Source: Cristatella mucedo
Taxonomy: Eukaryota; Bryozoa; Phylactolaemata; Cristatellidae
Direction: 5' to 3'
Assembly: GCA_009760855.2 (NCBI GenBank)
Contig: WPIO01000097.1
Span: 1,026,001 to 1,086,000 of the forward strand
Length of the DNA: 60,000 bases
Position numbers and translations under genes: made by a program. Of this stretch, positions 33,230-60,000 are shown one piece after another (position 1 is the first letter of the stretch; each line of letters opens with the position of its first letter). The notes under the pieces were generated by a model. It worked only from the letters and a program-made list of their open reading frames with translations. It was not told where the DNA came from and searched no databases.

Positions 33230-33825
33230 GATGATGCACAGCTTTACTTGTGATTTGATCCCTTTCAGTACGTTAAGCTCTCTGCACTCACTCGCAGCAT
33301 GTATTGCTGATCTTTGCTTGGATGGCAGCAAACTTACTTAAATTAAATACGATAAAATCAGCTAACTAGCAATGGGCAAACCTGTCCTCGTGTCCTCAGG
33401 TCCTGTACATAAATTAGCTGTTCCATTCCTCTGCTTAAAGACTGTAGGCGACAAAAGCTTAAGCTTTGCAGGTCCTAGACTGTGGAACTCACTTCCACAA
33501 TTCTTATGCAAGGACAACTACTCTCCTGCTGCCGACTATGGCTCATCCTTTTCAGCGGTCCTGAGCTGCTACTTCCATGCTACTCACTACCTCAACTGCT
33601 CTCCTGACTCTGCTATGCTTCCCACTTTCTCTTTGTTTCGTGAGATGAAGTCTGTTTTTGTTTCGTGAGATGAAGTCTGTTGGCTACCGAGTGCATAACA
33701 AAAGTCGCTTAGGCTGTGAATGCGCTATACAAAACTCTCTTGCCTAACACCACATAGTCTTTGTGGCTTTGTGGAGTTGCAGACATAAATACATTACTAT
33801 TACATTACATTTTACTAATATTATG
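33230..33825 (+). mobile_element. LINE-A 3' fragment
   Basis: KLAVPFLCLKTVGDKSLSFA, then GPRLWNSLPQFLCKDNYSPA and the family 3' UTR, ending in CATTACTATTACATTACATT. A preceding DDAQLYL-like piece (about 33230) suggests an internal deletion. Confidence 0.85.
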
Positions 33826-33849
33826 AAAAAATAGGAGACTAACACTAAA

Positions 33850-34608
33850 GATGGGCTTGATCATCATGTTTTCTGTAGCATCTGAACGAAATCAGGGTGT
33901 CTTGTTCCAAACTGTTTATTCACTCGACGACCATATTAGCTCCACAGTCATGTCTGGCTACTTTAAGCTATATGATAAATATCAACATCCAAATTGCAAA
34001 CATCCGGGCCTGCTTGGAACAGGATACCACAGCCAAACTGATCTATTCATTTATGTCATGCCATCTTGACATCTATAACTTGCTACTCGCCACTTGATAC
34101 GATGCTTACAGTTGGTGCAAAACTCTGAGGCTGGGCTCGTCTGTCTTTACCTTCGCATTGCCACATTTACCTCTTCTCATTGACCAGCACTAGCTCCTCA
34201 TCAAGTAGCATATCGACTATAAGGTTTTGTTTCTTGCGTTTCAGCCCCACCATTCTCCTGCTCCGGCCTACCTATCCGAACAACTTCCTAATTAGTCTAG
34301 CCATCGTATCAACCGCTCGTCTGGACTCAAGTTAGCTGCGCTTCGAACCTACCTCAAATCCTGGGGAGACCGTGCCTTTAGTTCGCATGCTTCCAAAGCC
34401 TGTTACTCACTCCCAACTGATGTTACGATAGCCCTTGACTTGACATTTAAAAAAGCTAAAATCTCACCTGCTACTCACTTTATTTGTTGTGTACTTGTGA
34501 ATTGTACTTGGTGTGCTTCCGTGTGATTGATATTGTGCTTGTTATCACTAACCGATAGACATGCTGCTTTTCTGGCATATGTAAAGTGCTTAAAAGAGTT
34601 TTAGAGCT
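33850..34608 (+). mobile_element. LINE-B remnant
   Basis: TCTTGTTCCAAACTGTTTAT, then a DDHISSTVMSGYFKL-like frame, CCGGCCTACCTATCCGAAC and a frame-broken SWGDRAFSSHASKACYSLPT. The 3' end is AAAAGAGTTTTAGAGCTCTA. Confidence 0.85.
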
Positions 34609-34756
34609 CTAAGGGTGCTACTAGAGCTCACTGCCTGTGCTCTAGCTTCTCTGAGTATATTATACAGCCACTCCCGTAAGTACTGATCGCCATTTTTAGT
34701 AAATTGCAATACAACTGAAAATGCTTCACTATATATCCTGCCAACGATATATTACC
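34609..34756 (+). repeat. 148-bp direct repeat, right copy
   Basis: Matches 32911-33058. Here it directly continues a LINE-B 3' end. Confidence 0.93.
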
Positions 34757-34931
34757 TATCGAAGGAGTGTGTGGTGGTAACGTGCATGGTGCAACTGATG
34801 CCTCCTTGTAGCAGCCAGCTTGGTAGTTCCGGACCAGTGTAGGCTGGGCAACGATCAACTGGCTGAAATAGGGCTCAGTCATGGGTAGGGTCTAGAGAAG
34901 ACGATGAGAAGGATTAGGAATCCAAGGGGTC

Positions 34932-35087
34932 TTAGCCTTGTGGTGCTCGCACCCACGATCCAGATCATGGGTGCGAATTTTACAGCAGGCAATTCGTTAT
35001 TCCCCACAGCAAGCTGAGTGATAGCCGCCCCGGTTCGTCTGTGGCTACGTGAGTGAGGCTGTTGAATCAGCAAACTTTTTTTTATTA
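34932..35087 (+). mobile_element. Diverged SINE-1 copy
   Basis: CTTGTGGTGCTCGCACCCAC, GATCATGGGTGCGAATTTTA, GTGATAGCCGCCCCGG, then GAGGCTGTTGAATCAGCA and a T-rich end. Confidence 0.75.
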
Positions 35088-35283
35088 CTTTAATGTAAGA
35101 ACCATGCTTACTAAAGTAATTGTCATTCACATCAGCATGAGGAGTAGGGGGTGTGGGGTTAATTGTAAATTCAAGAGCCTGCGGTCAGAATGGTGCTGCT
35201 TTGCTACCTAGTGACTCAATTGTGGTACCGATGACTCAGTAGCAAAGACAGGCTGCTCGAAAGCCCTTAAAGTTAGCCTCGTT

Positions 35284-35455
35284 GAACTATTTGATCTATT
35301 ATATTTTTGAATATTATATTATATGTTATTGAATATCATTGTAATTATATAATATTGAATATTGTTATATACTATTTTATATAATATAATATAATATAAT
35401 ATAATATTGTTGTATAATATTGAATGTTATATTTGAATATTATATTATATGTTGA
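35284..35455. repeat. AT-rich low-complexity tract
   Basis: About 170 bp almost free of G and C, built from interleaved TATAATAT/GAATATTATATTATATG units, two of them near-identical at the start and end. Confidence 0.9.
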
Positions 35456-36759
35456 AACCGTTGAAGCATCGTCTTGGTCGCTCTCTGTCAACTAGCGCAC
35501 GGTTCACCCGTGATAGACACGGGGGGGGGGAGGGCGGAGTGGCAAAGCTGGTTCGAGGTGTGACCACCAACTTGTCTTTGAAGAGCCAGCGTGCACCTGT
35601 CTGAACAGCAGTGGAAACGCTGGTATAACTCTTGCCGTGCTTCGTTGCTCGGCGGAGGCTGGAGGAGGCGGCTTACCGAGTTACCGAGCGCACTAGTAAA
35701 GCTAGATCTAGCTGAACAACGAATTCGGCAGACCCTAAACCCTAAACTCGGCGGACTGACTACGTGTTAAGCTGCCCACCTGAAACGGAAACAGCAGCGT
35801 GAGCAGGGAGTGTGCTACAAGCTGAAGATTTTGCATGATTTAGTGACATGCTCTGATCAGGAGCACGGACTGGGTCAGAGGTTTGGGCTGTCCGGTACTG
35901 AGTTGGTACCCGAAAAGCTATGGCGGTTCAGTATGTCTGAGTACATACAGAGCTGTATGGTTACCTTCGTGTAGTATGCCCTCCACGGGAGGCATGCATG
36001 CTTCTATTTGTTCGTCGAGCTCAAGTCGCCGCAGCACTGCAACTTAAAAATAATCACAAAACCTTTCAGACACATTTGACGAATACCAGAGCTGCATGCG
36101 GGTTGGTGCTGGCACCAGTCCCAGGCTACCAATGCGAAGCTCGTGCCGCAGGAGTGTCATGCCGTGCCTGTGCTGATGCAAAAGCACACCTGTCTTCTCA
36201 GCAATAATAGTCATGCGCCCCCTTTCTAGCGCATGAGCGTTGTCTGCAGCTTGGCATTTAGTGCAGGTCGGAAACTGCCTCCGACCTGCCCGTTTCAGCA
36301 GCCAACGTGGCTCCGGTGGACTGAAACTGGCGGAGCTCGTATTCGGGTTCGGGTGCTAAATAATGAGTTCACGTGTCATCAAGTGTTTTTTTGTGCCTAT
36401 CTGGGCTTGTGCAAGCAGTGTACACACTGGCGATGCAACTGCGGTGACACAGTCGCAGTGTAGTGGTCGCTGTGCCCAAGTCGCCGTGCCAAAGTCGCCG
36501 CTATGCAAGTCACTGTTGTGGAATGCTATGTAATGTATTAAGCCACCGAGGTCGCTTGGCAAGCGTTCTGTGAATTTGCATAAACGGTTCAGGTAGTATT
36601 ATTCTTTCAGGCAAATGTGCAGCTTCTGTGGCAATAGGCTGCTCAGCCAAATGTTGACCGATTCTGCATTTCTGTGCTCATTTGCTTTTTTTGAGTAGTC
36701 TTCTTGCAGCAGGAAGTAACTGAGCCTTGAAACTTGATTAAAGTGTTTTTCACTTGTAG
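35456..36759. promoter_or_regulatory. DNAJC10 5' flank
   Basis: Expected to hold the DNAJC10 promoter and any non-coding first exon. No coding match. I looked for the ER-stress element CCAAT-N9-CCACG and did not find one. Two ACCCTAA units occur at about 35734-35747. Confidence 0.35.
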
Positions 36760-36803
36760 ACGACGGCCGCAGCCGGTCTGCAACATCGCCTTCCTCGATC
36801 AAG

Positions 36804-56992
<20,189 letters not shown>

Positions 56993-59220
56993 GTATGTCT
57001 TCGGCGGCCAGGGTAGCTGGGAGGATGTACGTGCGCCGGCAGTGGTGGCATGGCTTGGATGTGCTCCGCCGCTGGCGCTGCTGCTCGGCTCGTCGACCCG
57101 TGTCAGGCAACTCGGTCAAGTCGCCGATGCACCAAAGCTGTTCTTGTCATTAGAAACGAGAGCTTGAAAAGAGTTATCCAGGAAAATCTCGCCAAATTTC
57201 TTGACCAAATTTAAATTTTAACTGATTGCCGGTGAGCGATTATGGATGCTTGCAAGTTGCTGACGATGCCACGAATGGTGCATTTTGAATTGCTGCGAAA
57301 CAACTAATTGCCATTTGATGTGCTACCAAATTGAACGGTCCCCACTTTCTAATGGAGGCACATGGAGGAAATCGTGGTTTTTTGGTTGGCATGCCAGCTA
57401 TGGCCACTGCGTACAATTGGGTATTCCTACTGTCGTACAAGCTTGATATAAGGGAAGAGACAGAGTGCCCGGTTAATTTGCTACTAGAACAGACAGACTG
57501 TCGAGAAGCCCTGAAGTATACAGCAACTCGGATGAAACAATCATGTGTAGAGAGACAAAATCAATCAGGTCCTTAGGACAATTCGCTCTCGGAGCACCCA
57601 ACGAAGGCTTCGGAAGACGAAGTACCTACACGGTGTTAGCTGGGAGAAAGCCGACGTAGATTATTTTACTTTGAGCAGATTTAAACAGTTTTTGTAAGCA
57701 TGCTTTTGCTGTTGCCTGTGCCACAACGGCTATCTGGGCTATCATGACGAGATACCACAAAAAGTTGATAAGCAATTTCTTGATGAGAGATATGCAAGGA
57801 AGGATTGGTGGGATGTTTTCATTGGCAGTGTAGATTTAGTTGCTGCTTCTACGAGTTCAAGCTTTTTTTTGCAAACAAGGAACAGTAGCTAACCTGCAAT
57901 GTTGCTGTGCCACGATCAGGCCTCCCTGGCCTATGGCTGACTGCAGAAGTACTTGCTCTGCTTAAACAAGGAAATGCTATGCAAGAATTTGGAATTTAAG
58001 CAATGGCAAGGCCAGCAGATGCTTAGCGTTAAGCAGAGGTCAGTCTATATTCTCTTTCTGTTGTGTTTTTGTCTTCACCAGAACTTTTTTGAGTGGTTGC
58101 ATTTTGCTAACCGTTAATTTTGCAGCGTCCTCAAATAACCTATGCAGTTCGTGCCGCCTAATTGAATAGTCAGTCAAGTTCGTCGAAAAAGATGTAACAG
58201 ATGCTGCTCGAAAAAGATGGAACAGATGCTGCTCCTTAGCATAAATGCATACATTTCCTTACTGTGTAACGAACAAGCTTGAGCTGTATAATGCGCATGT
58301 GTAGTGCAAGGTAGCATTGCGATTGTTTTGCATGTTCATTTGATGATTCTTGATGCAGGCAGATAGCAGCCCTCCCGGGTTATCGCATATTTTGGGATAA
58401 AGAATACAGCCACTATTATATGTGGAGCTACTGTGCCATTTAGCAGGTGGACCAAATCCACACTAGAGATGTAGCGAGTGCTATACGTTGAATTACGTGT
58501 CGGCCTCGCCTCGTCCTTTTTGGAAATGAAAAAGAGACCCTATTTGTATGCCTGCAAAAATTCCAGACTTAATACATGTGGCATGCACCTGCTAGCAACA
58601 ACTTGAACTGCAAAATTATGACCAGTAACAAATCTTCATTCCAGCCTTACCTGTATGTTAGGAGTTGTGCATGTGCTAAGCGTAAGTCAATGAAAACACT
58701 CTCTCGAGGGAAGGGATATCACTGAATTAAAGCGAACGAGTAGCCTGAAAGCACATTTGCTTGATTTGGGGATTCCATTTCTTATTTGTGCATACTTTTT
58801 CACTGCTCATCATTTGTTACAGCTTCATTAGTCTTGATTGCCATGCTGTAGCAGTTTAAATTGCGTTCGATAGTGCGGGCCTGGACACTGTGCCGTCATA
58901 CGAGATTCCGTACTATTTTCTGCCCTCTGCCTTTGTACCTCCCTGTCCATAGCCCCTGCCTCCCACCCTCTCTCATCTCACCAGCCACCCCTCAACCTTT
59001 TTTCTTTATTACTTTTTCTCTCGCTCACTTCCCTCTCCCTGTCCTGGTCTTATCCCTCACCATTCTAGGTGCTGATATTGGGCTTCAATTATTGAGAATT
59101 TTTTGAATTAGTCCTAGCGTTTAATGTCATGCTGTATTTTTGGATCTTAACTTATAATTATAGTCATAAGCAAATGGACAGTAGTTGACAATGTTTTGAT
59201 GATTATATATAAATATATAT
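56993..59220. other. DNAJC10 intron 11, nothing recognised
   Basis: The next expected exon (the NIQAYPT-type half of thioredoxin domain 2) was searched for by eye and not found, so it lies beyond 60000. The donor at 56993 is strong (GTATGT). Confidence 0.45.
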
Positions 59221-59221
59221 A

Positions 59222-59346
59222 ATTCAGTAGTATAGTACCTTAAGAGAACTTGATCTCTATCAAGGCACTTTAGATATGCCAAATTTCTCGCACCCACGAC
59301 CTTAGTTGTTAAAGGTGAGGACCCTACCTATAGGCCAAACCAGGGC
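59222..59346 (-). mobile_element. SINE-2 copy, diverged
   Basis: Tail first: AGTACCTTAAGAGAACTTGA and TCTCTATCAAGGCACTTTAG, then ATATGCC and GCACCCACGACC with a decayed head. Confidence 0.8.
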
Positions 59347-59799
59347 GGCATGATTCAACTGCATCGGATTTTTTGTAGTACAGCATTCGTTCCTATCCGA
59401 CTACAATTTTGTACAACAGCAGTGTACCACACCAATATCACGGACATCACGATGCCCATGCCATCAACGAATTCATTCAGGTACAAAAATGAATTGGTGT
59501 TGCAATACTGTGGGACGTTTTGCATCCACTTTCCAAGTGTTTGCCTGTGCTTCTGCCCGGTTGATGCCAAAAGCCCCTTTGAATTTTTCCAAGTTCGTTT
59601 AACTAGGATAACCCAATTAGTAATCGCTCTGGGCACCACAGCGCTTCCTTGTATAGTCCCTAAGTTAAAGAGTTAGACGAAAATCGGTTCCATGACCTTC
59701 TTTAAACCCAAGCTTTGCCGTGGACCCACTCACTCCGGCATAACAATAGCAGCTGCCTGGAATCACAAACAGCTCTTGTCTTTGTATACTATTAATAAT

Positions 59800-59945
59800 A
59801 TAATAATATAATTCATTTATATAGTTCCCCAAGAGAACTTAATCTCTATTCAGGCGCTCCACATATGCCTCGGGGCTCGAGCCCATGACCTCAGTCAGAC
59901 CTTGGTCGGGGCGAGCACCTTAACCGCTAGACCAAACCAGCTGGG
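59800..59945 (-). mobile_element. SINE-2 copy, well preserved
   Basis: ATATAGTTCCCCAAGAGAAC, TTAATCTCTATTCAGGCGCT, CCACATATGCCTCGGGGCTC, CTTGGTCGGGGCGAGCACCT, then TAACCGCTAGACCAAACCAG: full SINE-2 on the minus strand. Taken as the family reference. Confidence 0.92.
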
Positions 59946-60000
59946 TATTGGCATGAGCAGCTTGATACATGCTTTGCATGATCAGGAAACTGTACCGACT

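Noticed and set aside
35734-35747. ACCCTAAACCCTAA telomere-like repeat
   Set aside because: Only two units; too short to claim an interstitial telomere.

Overview
This is animal genomic DNA. Two multi-exon genes with GT-AG introns, both on the + strand, sit in a background dominated by degraded retrotransposons. The first (8040-16382) is a complete beta-catenin gene: 11 coding exons predicting 716 residues, with phosphodegron, armadillo repeats and C-terminal tail all present. The second (36804-56992, running off the right edge) is the 5' part of DNAJC10/ERdj5, an ER-resident DnaJ/thioredoxin-repeat reductase: 11 coding exons predicting 503 residues. A beta-catenin this conserved points to a metazoan. 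The shortened N-terminal linker and many divergent armadillo positions suggest an early-branching lineage such as a sponge, but that placement is inference.

Layout: 1-8007 is upstream DNA with a remnant of LINE family B (3770-4862) and a SINE-1 split by a LINE-A copy (5751-6348). 8008-16382 is beta-catenin, with short introns and a few repeat fragments. 16383-36759 is intergenic and crowded with repeats: LINE-A and LINE-B fragments in both orientations, two tRNA-derived SINE families, a hAT-type transposase fossil (24240-25260) and a second decayed ORF of a widespread animal repeat family (27440-28325). 36760-60000 is DNAJC10, with introns up to about 4.3 kb that carry further LINE/SINE copies and long microsatellites, including (GA)60.

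The two genes have no obvious shared pathway: beta-catenin acts in Wnt signalling and cadherin adhesion, ERdj5 in ER disulfide reduction and ER-associated degradation. The most interesting signals are: (i) an identical 94-bp copy of the beta-catenin exon 7/intron 7 splice junction inside intron 5; (ii) a last intron whose retention would immediately give an in-frame stop and remove the conserved C-terminal ETDL motif; (iii) a tRNA-derived SINE whose 3' tail matches the LINE-B 3' end, implying a SINE/LINE partnership; (iv) three nested retroelement insertions that give a relative age order; and (v) splice-acceptor-like sites just upstream of both start codons, meaning either 5'-UTR introns or trans-splicing. 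Exon boundaries were set by eye from homology, reading phase and GT/AG sites. I did not find a convincing new multi-gene system.
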